This document shows, piece after piece, positions 39,097 through 47,631 of a stretch of 64,000 nucleotides of DNA. The notes below the pieces were generated by a model. It saw only the letters and a list, made by a program, of their open reading frames with translations. It ran no database searches and was not told the origin of the DNA. The position numbers and the translations under genes are program-made. Each line of letters begins with the position of its first letter. Position 1 is the first letter of the stretch. The DNA comes from Phaeobacter sp. QD34_24. GTDB lineage: Bacteria > Pseudomonadota > Alphaproteobacteria > Rhodobacterales > Rhodobacteraceae. The stretch spans positions 1 to 64,000 of the forward strand of contig NZ_JARCJD010000004.1 in the NCBI RefSeq assembly GCF_028890115.1, given 5' to 3'.

Positions 39097-39939
39097 ATGC
39101 CCGCCATGAGCACATCAGATCATATCGGATTCCCTTTCATGAAGATGCACGGGCTGGGCAACGACTTTGTCGTTGTGGATGCGCGTGCACAGGATATCGC
39201 GATCACGCCCGCGCTGGCGAAGGGAATCGCTCATCGCCAATTCGGCGTGGGTTTCGATCAGCTCGCCGTGATCTCAAACGGCGCCGGGGATGCGCATCTG
39301 ACCTTCTACAATGCCGATGGCTCCACCTCGGCGGCCTGCGGCAATGCCACGCGCTGTATCGCCCGTCACCTGATGGAGGAGAGCGGCAAGGACGCGCTGC
39401 ATCTGACCACCGATCGCGGCGATCTTTATGCGCGGGACGCGGGCGAGGGGCTGACCTCGGTCAACATGGGTGCCCCGCAGCTGGACTGGCGGGAGATCCC
39501 CCTGGCCGAGGAAATGGACACGCTGGAGCTGCCCATCGAAGGCGGCCCCACCGCCACTGGCATGGGGAACCCGCATTGCACCTTCTTTGTCGAGGATGCG
39601 GATCTGATCCCGCTGGAGGACTTCGGCCCGCGCTATGAACATCACCCGCTTTACCCCGAACGCACCAATGTGCAGGTCGCCCATATCGTTGGCCCCGATC
39701 ACATCCGCATGCGGGTGTGGGAGCGCGGTGTGGGGGTAACGCTGGCGTCTGGGTCCTCCTCTTGCGCCACGGCCGTCGCAGCGGCGCGCAGGGGCCTCAC
39801 AGGGCGCCGGGTGCGCATTGATCTGGATGGGGGCACCCTGTGGATCGACTGGCGCGAGGATGGCGTCTGGATGACCGGTCCGACCATGCATGTGTTCAGC
39901 GGCACCTTCACTGCCGAATTTCTGGAGTCGCTGGGATGA
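39097..39939 (+). CDS. dapF: Diaminopimelate epimerase
   Basis: The 280-residue protein converts LL- to meso-diaminopimelate for lysine and peptidoglycan synthesis. The family signatures are MHGLGNDFVVVDAR, the first catalytic Cys C81 in NADGSTSAACGNATRC, MGNPHCTFFV, and VWERGVGVTLASGSSSC. In the last, S219 occupies the usual place of the second catalytic Cys (TLACGTG in other DapF), the usual Glu of GxGET is Val, and a Cys lies four residues later (C223). The fold and length are otherwise normal. GCGAGG lies five bases before the ATG. Its stop overlaps the mtaB start (ATGA). Confidence 0.93.
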   Translation: MPAMSTSDHIGFPFMKMHGLGNDFVVVDARAQDIAITPALAKGIAHRQFGVGFDQLAVISNGAGDAHLTFYNADGSTSAACGNATRCIARHLMEESGKDALHLTTDRGDLYARDAGEGLTSVNMGAPQLDWREIPLAEEMDTLELPIEGGPTATGMGNPHCTFFVEDADLIPLEDFGPRYEHHPLYPERTNVQVAHIVGPDHIRMRVWERGVGVTLASGSSSCATAVAAARRGLTGRRVRIDLDGGTLWIDWREDGVWMTGPTMHVFSGTFTAEFLESLG

Positions 39940-41228
39940 CAGCGCCCAAATTCACCACATTGGGCTGTCGCCTGAACGCCTATGAGACAGAGGCGATGAA
40001 AGAGCTGTCCCGTGCCGCCGGGCTGGAGGACGCGCTGGTGGTGAACACCTGCGCGGTAACGGCCGAGGCTGTGCGCAAAGCGCGGCAAGAGATTCGCCGC
40101 TTGCGCCGCGAAAACCCGGAGGCGCCGATCATCGTCACCGGCTGCGCCGCCCAGACCGAGCCCGAAACCTTTGCCGCCATGGAAGAGGTCACGCGCGTCA
40201 TCGGCAATACCGAGAAGATGCAGCCCGAGACCTGGGCCGAAATTGCCAAGGGGCCGGACTTCATCGGTCAGACGGAAAAGGTGCAGGTCGACGATATCAT
40301 GTCGGTGACCGAAACCGCAGGCCACTTGATCGATGGCTTCGGCACCCGCAGCCGCGCCTATGTGCAGGTGCAGAACGGCTGCGATCACCGCTGCACCTTC
40401 TGCATCATCCCCTATGGCCGGGGAAATTCGCGCTCGGTGCCTGCTGGCGTCGTTGTAGACCAGATCAAGCGGCTGGTGGACCGGGGCTATAACGAGGTGG
40501 TGCTGACCGGCGTTGACCTGACCTCCTGGGGCGCCGACCTGCCCGCACAGCCGAAACTGGGCGATCTGGTGATGCGGATCCTGAAGCTGGTGCCGGACCT
40601 GCCGCGCCTACGCATCTCATCGATCGATTCGATCGAGGTGGACGAGAACCTGATGCAGGCCATCGCCACCGAGTCGCGCCTGATGCCGCATCTGCACCTC
40701 AGCCTGCAGCATGGCGACGACATGATCCTCAAACGCATGGCGCGGCGTCACCTGCGTGACGATGCCATCCGCTTTGCCGAAGAGGCGCGCCGCTTGCGCC
40801 CCGATATGACCTTTGGCGCCGATATCATCGCGGGGTTCCCGACCGAAACCGAGGCCCATTTCGAGAATTCGCTGAAGCTGGTCAATGATTGCGATCTCAC
40901 CTGGCTGCACGTCTTCCCCTACTCGAAACGCGAAGGCACGCCTGCGGCGAAGATCCCGAAACAGGTGAATGGCAAGGTGATCAAGGAGCGCGCCGCGCGT
41001 TTGCGTGCGGCAGGCGATGCACAGGTACAGAAACATCTGGCCGAACAGGTTGGGAAGACCCACCGCATCCTGATGGAAAATCCCCACATGGGCCGGACCG
41101 AGCAGTTTACCGAGGTGACATTCGAGACGCCGCAGGAGGAGGGGCAGATCGTCACCGCTGCCATCACGGGCGTTCGCGGCACTCAGTTGATAGCTGCAAA
41201 CGAGCCAGTGTTTCCCTCCCCCGTTTGA
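39936..41228 (+). CDS. mtaB: tRNA t6A37 methylthiotransferase MtaB
   Basis: The 430-residue radical-SAM enzyme adds the 2-methylthio group to t6A37 of tRNAs reading ANN codons. The N-terminal methylthiotransferase domain has C11, C39 and C70 (TLGCRLN, VVNTCAVT, VTGCAAQ), the auxiliary cluster ligands. The radical-SAM cluster ligands are C149, C153 and C156 in NGCDHRCTFCIIPYGRG. A short TRAM-like C-terminus follows. MiaB is distinguished by its different N-terminal motif. It is co-translated with dapF, an arrangement common in alphaproteobacteria. Confidence 0.95.
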   Translation: MTAPKFTTLGCRLNAYETEAMKELSRAAGLEDALVVNTCAVTAEAVRKARQEIRRLRRENPEAPIIVTGCAAQTEPETFAAMEEVTRVIGNTEKMQPETWAEIAKGPDFIGQTEKVQVDDIMSVTETAGHLIDGFGTRSRAYVQVQNGCDHRCTFCIIPYGRGNSRSVPAGVVVDQIKRLVDRGYNEVVLTGVDLTSWGADLPAQPKLGDLVMRILKLVPDLPRLRISSIDSIEVDENLMQAIATESRLMPHLHLSLQHGDDMILKRMARRHLRDDAIRFAEEARRLRPDMTFGADIIAGFPTETEAHFENSLKLVNDCDLTWLHVFPYSKREGTPAAKIPKQVNGKVIKERAARLRAAGDAQVQKHLAEQVGKTHRILMENPHMGRTEQFTEVTFETPQEEGQIVTAAITGVRGTQLIAANEPVFPSPV

Positions 41229-41240
41229 TAGCCGACGATG

Positions 41241-41274
41241 GATACGATGCGCGTGTAAATCTCCTCATCGTATC
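41241..41274. terminator. 9-base inverted repeat after mtaB
   Basis: GATACGATG (41241-41249) and CATCGTATC (41266-41274) are perfect complements with a 16-base spacer. They lie 12 bases after the mtaB stop and about 90 bases before the RTX gene. It may terminate dapF-mtaB or act as an operator; there is no T-run. Confidence 0.4.
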
Positions 41275-41360
41275 ACTTCGAAGGGAATACATTCACTGGT
41301 TGTTATCCAATCTGCGGCACATTCCCTCGGTGCACTGCAAACAGAATGTTTGAGGGAAAA

Positions 41361-42431
41361 ATGGTAGAAATTCATTTCAGCGGTCGGGATCCGAACCACA
41401 TTAGTTGGGACAGTTGGCGATATTCATTCCACCCAAATTCCGGAGAGTTTAGGCTTCAAAGTGGTCGTGAGCCGGGCGATTATCAGCCCTCCGTCACGAT
41501 TGAGACCATTGCCGGGACAGGCCCTGTCGTTACCGAGTTTTCGCTGCAGAGTACGTCCGAAGATATTGATTGGTGGGGCGTACAGTCATTCAGCGTGTCC
41601 GGTCTCGAAATTCCCGTGGATCAGTTTGCAGGCGTCCTTTCTCGCAGCTACTCATTGATCGACGCTATTCTCAGCTATGATGAAGCAGAATACGGGGCTG
41701 CGAATACGGATGTGGTGACCATCCATGGCGGCGCCGGAAAGGACCATTTATACTTAGCGGACTCCGAGACCCTGCTCGGGAAGAACATCTTCAAGATGGG
41801 GCGCGGTGATGACTATGTCTCTGCCAACGACGGCCAGAACACCGTCTTTGGTGGAGCTGGCAATGACCACCTGAGGGGGGGCGATGGAAATGATCGGCTC
41901 TTCGGCGAGCGGGGTAATGACTACCTTTGCGGCGAAGGTGGCAATGACAGGTTGAACGGCGGCGCAGGCACCGACACGCTTTACTCCAACTATGGAAACG
42001 ACACGCTGCGTGGCGGCGGTGGGGATGATATTTTGATCTCCATAGGCGGCGATGAAGGCGGCGATCACCGCCTTTACGGTGGGCGTGGAAATGACACTCT
42101 TTGGGCAGGTGATGGCGGCGATGGAATGCTCACCGGCGGCGCAGAGGCGGACACCTTCTTCTTCCGGCAGGGTACCGGTCATGACACGATCACCGACTTC
42201 GAGCTGGGGGTCGATACGCTTTGGCTGCATCCGAACATGGGGGTCGATACGCAGGATCTGGCGTCGGTTACGCAGATCACCGATGACGGGATCGTCCTCA
42301 CCTTTGGGGCTGATGACAGTATCACGCTGCTGGGTATCAGCGATCTTGATGCCCTGATCGACAATAGCATCGTGTCCTACAGCGACGGCACCCTGAGCTT
42401 TGGTGATAGCGTGGTCAATATCCTGTACTGA
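41361..42431 (+). CDS. RTX-type calcium-binding repeat protein
   Basis: The 356-residue protein has a unique N-terminal half (about 1-125) and then glycine-rich nonapeptide repeats of the GGxGxDxLx type (about 135-270: GGAGNDHL, GGDGNDRLFG, GGNDRLNGG, RGNDTLWAG), which form a Ca-binding beta roll. The C-terminus (DFELGVDTLWL and an acidic end) fits a type I secretion signal; no N-terminal signal peptide exists. The ATG at 41361 follows GAGGG by five bases. No type I exporter genes are nearby. The N-terminal half has noticeably lower G+C than its neighbours. Function of the unique part is unknown. Confidence 0.8.
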   Translation: MVEIHFSGRDPNHISWDSWRYSFHPNSGEFRLQSGREPGDYQPSVTIETIAGTGPVVTEFSLQSTSEDIDWWGVQSFSVSGLEIPVDQFAGVLSRSYSLIDAILSYDEAEYGAANTDVVTIHGGAGKDHLYLADSETLLGKNIFKMGRGDDYVSANDGQNTVFGGAGNDHLRGGDGNDRLFGERGNDYLCGEGGNDRLNGGAGTDTLYSNYGNDTLRGGGGDDILISIGGDEGGDHRLYGGRGNDTLWAGDGGDGMLTGGAEADTFFFRQGTGHDTITDFELGVDTLWLHPNMGVDTQDLASVTQITDDGIVLTFGADDSITLLGISDLDALIDNSIVSYSDGTLSFGDSVVNILY

Positions 42432-42475
42432 CGCCTAGCCGTTCTGGAGTGCGCTCAGTGAGGGCTCATAAGAAA

Positions 42476-42498
42476 AACCCCCGCCACTGGCGGGGGTT
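42476..42498. terminator. Strong bidirectional terminator between RTX gene and petC
   Basis: AACCCCCGCCA (42476-42486) and TGGCGGGGGTT (42488-42498) are perfect 11-base arms. An A-run precedes and a TGCTGTTT stretch follows. It lies between converging genes, 45 bases past the RTX stop and 29 bases from the petC stop. Confidence 0.85.
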
Positions 42499-42527
42499 GC
42501 TGTTTCTGCATCAAGGTCCGACCCGGT

Positions 42528-43319
42528 TTAGGAGGTCTTCTTGCCCTTGTGCGGTGCCCAGAGGCGCTTGTTGGTCAGGTACAGCAGAACCGACAGCAGG
42601 GTCAGGATCAGCACACCGACGAAACCGGCCTGCTGGCGGGCCATCATCTTGGGCTCGGCGGTCCACATCAGGAAGGCCGCGACGTCCTGCGACATGTGGT
42701 GCACGTCATTGGCATGGCCGTCAGCGAATTCCACCTGCTCGTCGGACAGCGGCGGCGCCATCGAGATCCAGCCACCGGGGAAGGCGGTGTTCTCGTAGAA
42801 GATGGTGCCTGCTTCTTCCTTTTCCTTGCCGGTGTAGCCGTCCAGCAGGGAGGCGATGTATTCCGCACCGCCCATGCCCTTGAACAGCTGGTTCATGCCC
42901 GAGCCGTAGGGACCATGGAAACCGGCACGCGCCTTGGCCATCAGGCTGAGGTCGGGGGCACCTGCGGCGGTGTTCTCCGGGAAGTGATCGACCGGCTTGG
43001 CCGGGCGGTCTTCGTCCAGTTCCGGGTCGTAGACGGTGAAGTTTTCGGCCGCATAGGCGCGCACCTGTTCCTCGGGCAGGCCGGGGCCGCCTTCATCGGA
43101 GAGGGTGCGGATCGGCACGAACTTCAGGCCGTGACAGGCCGCGCAGACCTCGGTGTAGATCTGAAGGCCGCGCTGCAGCTGGTTCTGGTCGTACTTCCCG
43201 AAGGGACCTTCGAAGGAGAACTGGAAGTCCTCCACGTGGCCGGACCCACCTGCCGCAAAACCTGCGGCAGGGACGAGCGCCAGAGCGAAGGCGGCACCGG
43301 TTGCGAGTTTCTTCAACAT
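42528..43319 (-). CDS. petC: Cytochrome c1 subunit of the bc1 complex
   Basis: The 263-residue protein has a signal peptide ([22 protein letters not shown]), the heme c motif CAACH at about residue 57-61, the methionine axial-ligand region in the C-terminal half of the soluble domain, and one C-terminal membrane anchor ([15 protein letters not shown]) followed by a basic tail. It passes electrons from the Rieske protein to cytochrome c. The ATG at 43319 begins the signal peptide. It is last in the petABC operon and followed by a strong terminator. Confidence 0.97.
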   Translation of the reverse strand: MLKKLATGAAFALALVPAAGFAAGGSGHVEDFQFSFEGPFGKYDQNQLQRGLQIYTEVCAACHGLKFVPIRTLSDEGGPGLPEEQVRAYAAENFTVYDPELDEDRPAKPVDHFPENTAAGAPDLSLMAKARAGFHGPYGSGMNQLFKGMGGAEYIASLLDGYTGKEKEEAGTIFYENTAFPGGWISMAPPLSDEQVEFADGHANDVHHMSQDVAAFLMWTAEPKMMARQQAGFVGVLILTLLSVLLYLTNKRLWAPHKGKKTS

Positions 43320-43338
43320 AGGTAGCAGTCCTTCTAGC

Positions 43339-44670
43339 TTACTCGGCAGGAGTGGCTTCACCGGATTTCTTGCCATAGTGGGCGTCGAAATCCTCTTCGA
43401 TGGTTTCCGGCATCGCATCCGGCTTCTCGATCACACCCAGGAGCGGCAGGATCACCAGGAAGTAACCGAACCAGTAGGCGGAGGCGATCAGCGAGAAGGA
43501 GGCATAGGGCTCTTCCGCGGGCATCGCACCCAGCCACATCAGGGCGAAGAAGTCGATGACCAGCAGGTAGAACCACCATTTGAACATCGGACGGTAGCGA
43601 CCGGAGCGCACGCGGCTGGTGTCCAGCCAGGGCGCCAGGGCCATCACCGCGATGGCACCGAACATGGCCAGCACGCCGAAGAACTTGGCGTCGATGATGC
43701 CGCCGGTCACGAAGGAGGCGATCTGAACCACCCAGACTTCGGAGGTGAAGGCACGCAGGATCGCGTAGAAGGGCAGGAAGTACCATTCGGGCACGATGTG
43801 CGCAGGTGTCACCAGCGGGTTGGCTTCGATGTAGTTATCGGGGTGACCCAGGTAGTTCGGCATGAAGCCGACGATGGCCCAGAAGATCACCAGCACCACG
43901 GCCAGACCCAGGAAATCCTTGATCACGAAGTAGGGCCAGAAGGGCAGGGTGTCTTTCGCGGCTTCTTCCTTGGACCCTTTGCGGACATCAACACCGGTGG
44001 GGTTGTTGTTGCCGGTGGTGTGGAACGCCCAGATGTGGACGATCACCAGGGCGGCGATCACGAAGGGCAGGAGGTAGTGCAGCGAGAAGAAGCGGTTCAG
44101 CGTGGCGTTGTCCACGGCGGGTCCGCCCAAGAGCCAGGTCTGGATCGGCTCCCCGATGAAGGGGATGGCGCCAAACAGGCCGGTGATCACGGTCGCGCCC
44201 CAGAAGGACATCTGACCCCAGGGCAGAACGTAGCCCATGAAGCCGGTGCCCATCATCAGCACGAAGATCAGCATGCCGATGATCCAGGTGATCTCGCGCG
44301 GGGCCTTGTAGGAGCCGTAGAACAGACCGCGGAAGATGTGGATGTAGACGGCAACGAAGAACAGCGAGGCGCCGTTGGCGTGCAGGTAACGCAGCATGAA
44401 GCCGCCGTTCACGTCCCGCATGATGTGCTCGACGCTGGCAAAGGCCAGGTCCACATGGGGGGTGTAATGCATCACCAGGACGATGCCGGTGACGATTTGC
44501 AGCGCCAGGCAGAAGGCGAGGACGATGCCCCAGATCCACCACCAGTTCAGGTTCTTGGGGGTGGGGATCATGATGGTGTCATAGATCAGGCCGACGATGG
44601 GCAGGCGGCTGTGCAGCCACTTTTCTGCGCCCGTCTTCGGTTCGTAATGGTCGTGCGGAATACCGGACAT
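43339..44670 (-). CDS. petB: Cytochrome b subunit of the bc1 complex
   Basis: The 443-residue integral membrane protein has the eight-helix cytochrome b layout. Heme-ligand histidines lie in helix 2 and helix 4 ([20 protein letters not shown] and [18 protein letters not shown]). The Qo-site motif is present as [14 protein letters not shown]. The C-terminus is an extended acidic tail. It lies 11 bases after petA and 19 before petC, so the three are co-transcribed. Confidence 0.98.
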   Translation of the reverse strand: MSGIPHDHYEPKTGAEKWLHSRLPIVGLIYDTIMIPTPKNLNWWWIWGIVLAFCLALQIVTGIVLVMHYTPHVDLAFASVEHIMRDVNGGFMLRYLHANGASLFFVAVYIHIFRGLFYGSYKAPREITWIIGMLIFVLMMGTGFMGYVLPWGQMSFWGATVITGLFGAIPFIGEPIQTWLLGGPAVDNATLNRFFSLHYLLPFVIAALVIVHIWAFHTTGNNNPTGVDVRKGSKEEAAKDTLPFWPYFVIKDFLGLAVVLVIFWAIVGFMPNYLGHPDNYIEANPLVTPAHIVPEWYFLPFYAILRAFTSEVWVVQIASFVTGGIIDAKFFGVLAMFGAIAVMALAPWLDTSRVRSGRYRPMFKWWFYLLVIDFFALMWLGAMPAEEPYASFSLIASAYWFGYFLVILPLLGVIEKPDAMPETIEEDFDAHYGKKSGEATPAE

Positions 44671-44681
44671 GTTGCGTCTCC

Positions 44682-45242
44682 TTATCCCAGCTTGATGGTG
44701 GTTTCGTCGACGAATTCGGCGACCGGCACATGCAGGTTCTCAGGCGCGGGACCTTTGCGGATCCGGCCGGCGGTGTCGTAGTGCGACCCGTGGCAGGGGC
44801 AGAACCAGCCGTTGAATTCACCGGCACCATCGCCCAGCGGCACACAGCCGAGGTGGGTACAGACACCCATCATCACCAGCCATTCGCCGGCTTCGTCCAT
44901 GGCGCGGTTCTCGTCCGACGCGTCGGTGCCCGGCTTGTTCGGGTTTTCCGAAGCGGGGTCGATCAGATCCGTCAGTGCAACCGCACGGGCTTCGTCGATC
45001 TCCGCCTGGGTGCGGCGGCGAATGAACACCGGCTTGCCCAGGAACATCACGGAAATCTGTGTTCCCACTTCCACGCCACTCACATCCACCAAGATCGAGG
45101 ACAGAGCCTTGACGTCAGCAGAGGGATTCATCTGGTTGACCAGCGGCCAGACTGCGGCACCTGCGGTGACAGCTCCGGCGCCAGCGGTAGCGTAGTAGAG
45201 GAAATCTCTCCGAGTTCCTTCGTTATCTTCTACGTGGGACAC
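44682..45242 (-). CDS. petA: Rieske iron-sulfur subunit of the bc1 complex
   Basis: The 186-residue protein has a twin-arginine N-terminus ([17 protein letters not shown]) that also acts as the membrane anchor, a hinge, and the [2Fe-2S] domain with [10 protein letters not shown] and CPCHGSHYD, supplying two Cys and two His ligands plus the stabilising disulfide. It is first in petABC. The 214-base upstream region contains a 7-base-arm inverted repeat close to the start. Confidence 0.97.
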   Translation of the reverse strand: MSHVEDNEGTRRDFLYYATAGAGAVTAGAAVWPLVNQMNPSADVKALSSILVDVSGVEVGTQISVMFLGKPVFIRRRTQAEIDEARAVALTDLIDPASENPNKPGTDASDENRAMDEAGEWLVMMGVCTHLGCVPLGDGAGEFNGWFCPCHGSHYDTAGRIRKGPAPENLHVPVAEFVDETTIKLG

Positions 45243-45288
45243 GAGGTTTTCTCCAATTCCAGCGCCCGTTTAGGGCAAACATGCGCAT

Positions 45289-45311
45289 GCACTGCTAGAA
45301 TTCCGCAGTGC
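45289..45311. repeat. Inverted repeat in the petABC leader/promoter region
   Basis: GCACTGC (45289-45295) and GCAGTGC (45305-45311) are perfect complements around a 9-base spacer, about 47 bases upstream of petA. It may be an operator or a leader hairpin of the bc1 operon. The adjacent ATGCGCAT is also self-complementary. Confidence 0.45.
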
Positions 45312-45456
45312 CTCATCGCGGGTATCTAGCGGGGAGAAGTGCTTTCGTCCAGCCGTCATATACGCGCAGTACCCCGGTGCATGCAGTTTCTTTCGACAAG
45401 CTGTCACAAAAACCACTGTTCCCCGGTAGGGATCCGTTAAACCTTAAAGGGCGGTC

Positions 45457-46059
45457 TCAGGCGGCGGGCGGCATGCTGGCCTGCATCGAGGGGCGCGATT
45501 CGAACTCTGCGAACCAATCGGCCAGGGCCTCGTTGCCGTGACGCCAGTTGGAGGTGGGATGGCGGAAATCGAGATAGGCCAGCGCGCAGCCTACGGCGAT
45601 TTGCCCCATGTCCAGCGGCCCCTTCAGATGCGCCATCCAGCGATCGTTGAGCGCCGAGCAGGCGCCCAGAACCTTGCCCAGCTGCGCCTCCAGCCAGGGC
45701 TCGAAAACCATCTCCTCGGGGCGCAGGCGGCGCTCGTAGGTCATCAGTACGGCGGCATCCATGATGCCATCCGCCGTGGCCTCCAGCACCTTGGTATCCC
45801 AGGAGCGCCCATATAGATTGCTGCCCGCGCGGTGATCCAGATAGGCGCAGATCACCCGGCTGTCATAAAGCGTCGGCCCGTTGCCGCGCGACAGGGCCGG
45901 GATCTTGGCCAGGGGGTTGCTGGTCTTCACGCCCTCGTCGGGGTTCAGTGCCGTGGTCTGCACATCGATGATATCCACATCATCCAGCTGCTCGGTTTCG
46001 TGCAGAACCACCATGACCTTGCGCACAAAAGGCGAGGCCGCCGAGTAATAGAGCTTCAT
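45457..46059 (-). CDS. Glutathione S-transferase family protein
   Basis: The 200-residue protein has an N-terminal thioredoxin-like domain (1-78; YYSAASPFVRKVMVVLHE, NPLAKIPAL with the cis-Pro, DSRVICAYLD) and a C-terminal all-helical domain (about 85-195). The catalytic residue would be Ser in the SPFVRK segment. The ATG at 46059 opens the first beta strand. It follows the PaiB-like gene by 60 bases on the same strand. Substrate unknown. Confidence 0.9.
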   Translation of the reverse strand: MKLYYSAASPFVRKVMVVLHETEQLDDVDIIDVQTTALNPDEGVKTSNPLAKIPALSRGNGPTLYDSRVICAYLDHRAGSNLYGRSWDTKVLEATADGIMDAAVLMTYERRLRPEEMVFEPWLEAQLGKVLGACSALNDRWMAHLKGPLDMGQIAVGCALAYLDFRHPTSNWRHGNEALADWFAEFESRPSMQASMPPAA

Positions 46060-46119
46060 GATCTCTCTCCCCTGATTTTTCCCGCAGCCTACAGGCTGTT
46101 GCGACAAAGGAAAGAGGCG

Positions 46120-46740
46120 CTATGGCCCCTTGGCCTCGCGCATCAGGGAGGACAGCTCCTCCAGTTCCGCGCCAAAACCGCCGGAAACAGACCCCGCGGC
46201 GCCCAGACGGGCGGCCTCCGGTTTGTTCTGGCTCAGCTTCCAGGTGCCGTCCACGCCGGTAATCTCCAGCCGCACGGGAACAATCATCCGCATCAACCGG
46301 TCCAGCGCCGAGGCGTCCATCTTGGCGCTGGTCCAGGGCGGTTTCGGCAAAAGTCGCGCCTCGTAAAAGGCCGATTGCCGGTCCAACAGGTCACGCAGCT
46401 CATCGTCGGGGCGCCGCTCCAGCCTGCCGGTCAGGTGGACGGCGATATAGTTCCAGGTCGGCACCTGGTTCTCCAGCCCGTACCAGTCGGGTGAGATATA
46501 GCCATCCGGCCCGCTGACGGCGAGGCGCGCGGGCTGCGGAGTGGCCAGCGCTCGCGCAATCGGGTTTGACCGCACCAGGTGCAGATCCGCATATGTGCCA
46601 TCGTCGCTGAGCAGGAAGGGCACATGGCTGAGCAGGGGCGCTTCATCGGCCGAAATCGCCAGCACGCCAAAGGCGCGCATCCGGGCGAACTGCAAGTTCT
46701 GCGCGGTATCGGCATCGTGAAAGATGGGATTGGGGTGCAT
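46120..46740 (-). CDS. PaiB-like FMN-binding split-barrel protein
   Basis: The 206-residue protein matches the FMN-binding negative transcriptional regulator (PaiB) family: MHPNPIFHDAD start, the split-barrel strands LSHVPFLLSDDGTYADLHLVRSNP (read in parts), ISPDWYGLENQVPTWNYIAVH, and the C-terminal motif LSQNKPEAARLGAA. PaiB proteins bind flavin or heme-like ligands, and a regulatory role is known mainly from Bacillus. The ATG at 46740 is the family start. It is divergent from the FMN-riboswitch/ribH unit, a suggestive but unproven flavin context. Confidence 0.85.
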   Translation of the reverse strand: MHPNPIFHDADTAQNLQFARMRAFGVLAISADEAPLLSHVPFLLSDDGTYADLHLVRSNPIARALATPQPARLAVSGPDGYISPDWYGLENQVPTWNYIAVHLTGRLERRPDDELRDLLDRQSAFYEARLLPKPPWTSAKMDASALDRLMRMIVPVRLEITGVDGTWKLSQNKPEAARLGAAGSVSGGFGAELEELSSLMREAKGP

Positions 46741-46802
46741 GTGGGCCTCCTGACGTCGCGAACAGACTTGAATCACCCGGGCGCCCTTGGCAAGTTGCAT
46801 CC

Positions 46803-47054
46803 GTTCTCAGGGCGGGGCGGAATTCCCCACCGGCGGTATGCGGGGCATCAACCCCGTAAGCCCGCGAGCGGCTTTTTGGGTCATGCACCCACAGCCAATG
46901 GAACGAAGATCGGCTCTGGTGGCTTGGGCAAGCGCGTCCACAGCCCGAAAAGTGGGAACCGGTTTTCGGATCAAGCTGTGGAGCAGACAGGAAAGTGTCT
47001 AGCAGATCTGGTGAGAAGCCAGAGCCGACGGTTACAGTCCGGATGGAAGAGAAC
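46803..47054 (+). promoter_or_regulatory. FMN riboswitch (RFN element) controlling ribH
   Basis: The conserved RFN blocks are present in order. P1 is GTTCTC (46803-46808) with GAGAAC (47049-47054). Then come AGGGCGGGG, ATTCCCCACCGGCGGTA, AGCCCGCGAGCG, AGCAGATCTGGTG, CCAGAGCCGACGG and TTACAGTCCGGATG. Between AGCCCGCGAGCG and AGCAGATC is an unusually long variable arm of about 130 bases containing an interspersed palindrome. The element lies 83 bases upstream of the ribH start, and FMN binding should lower its expression. Confidence 0.96.
46938..46981. repeat. Interspersed palindrome inside the FMN riboswitch
   Basis: CCACAGC/GCTGTGG (46938-46944 and 46975-46981) encloses CCGAAAA/TTTTCGG (46945-46951 and 46963-46969) around GTGGGAACC. 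The inner unit resembles the CCGAAAA-CCGGTTCCCAC-TTTTCGG palindrome found dispersed in many alphaproteobacterial genomes. It forms the variable stem of the aptamer. Confidence 0.7.
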
Positions 47055-47075
47055 GTACGACAGGGCCTGCCAATG

Positions 47076-47132
47076 CGGCGGGTCTCCTGCCGTTCGTTAT
47101 CGCCTTGGGTGACGTGTCGAACCTAAAGGAGA
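47076..47132 (+). promoter_or_regulatory. Candidate riboswitch expression platform for ribH
   Basis: TCTCCT (47083-47088) is complementary to the ribosome binding site AGGAGA (47127-47132). The same TCTCCT forms the loop and 3' edge of a competing hairpin, CGGCGGG (47076-47082) with CCTGCCG (47086-47092, one G-T pair). The two structures exclude each other, which fits translational control by FMN. Confidence 0.5.
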
Positions 47133-47137
47133 TACCC

Positions 47138-47593
47138 ATGACACACACCCGATATGCATTCATCAAGGCCAACTGGCATGCCGATATCGTCGATCGCGCG
47201 CTGGAGGGGTTTCAGGAATTGATCCCGGCCGATCAGATCGATGTTTTCGATGTGCCCGGCGCGTTTGAGATGCCGCTGATGGCGCAGGAGCTGGCAAAGA
47301 CAGGCCAATATGCCGCCGTGGCCTGTGCTGCCCTTGTGGTCGATGGTGGCATCTACCGGCATGATTTTGTCGCGCAGGCCGTGGTGGACGGTCTGATGCG
47401 TGCGGGCATGGACACCGGGGTGCCGGTGCTGTCGGTCTCGCTGACGCCGCATCATTTCCAGGAAACCGATCATCACATGGCGATCTACCGCGATCACTTC
47501 GTGCAGAAGGGCCGCGAGGCCGCGCAGGCTGCGCTGATGATCACCAAGACGCGGGAACAGGCAGCGGCGATCTCCGCCGTGAAGGCTGCCTGA
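47138..47593 (+). CDS. ribH: 6,7-dimethyl-8-ribityllumazine synthase, type II-like
   Basis: The 151-residue enzyme makes lumazine, the direct riboflavin precursor. Family motifs are IKANWHADIVDRA, VPGAFEMPLMAQ (substrate-binding), ALVVDGGIYRHDFVAQAVVDGLM and GVPVLSVSLTPHHFQETDHHM. The GGIYRHDFV and HHFQ segments are like the type II enzymes (RibH2 of Brucella and rhizobia) rather than the icosahedral type I with GxTxHF. As in those organisms, the gene stands apart from other rib genes and has its own FMN riboswitch. The ATG at 47138 follows AAAGGAGA. Confidence 0.93.
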   Translation: MTHTRYAFIKANWHADIVDRALEGFQELIPADQIDVFDVPGAFEMPLMAQELAKTGQYAAVACAALVVDGGIYRHDFVAQAVVDGLMRAGMDTGVPVLSVSLTPHHFQETDHHMAIYRDHFVQKGREAAQAALMITKTREQAAAISAVKAA

Positions 47594-47631
47594 TAAGTGG
47601 TGTGCGCCCGCCATCCTGCGCGGGCGCGTCC

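Noticed and set aside
41860-42140. Short periodic repeats that might suggest a CRISPR or minisatellite
   Set aside because: The periodicity is that of RTX nonapeptide codons, with variable third bases, inside a coding gene. No CRISPR array was seen in the window.
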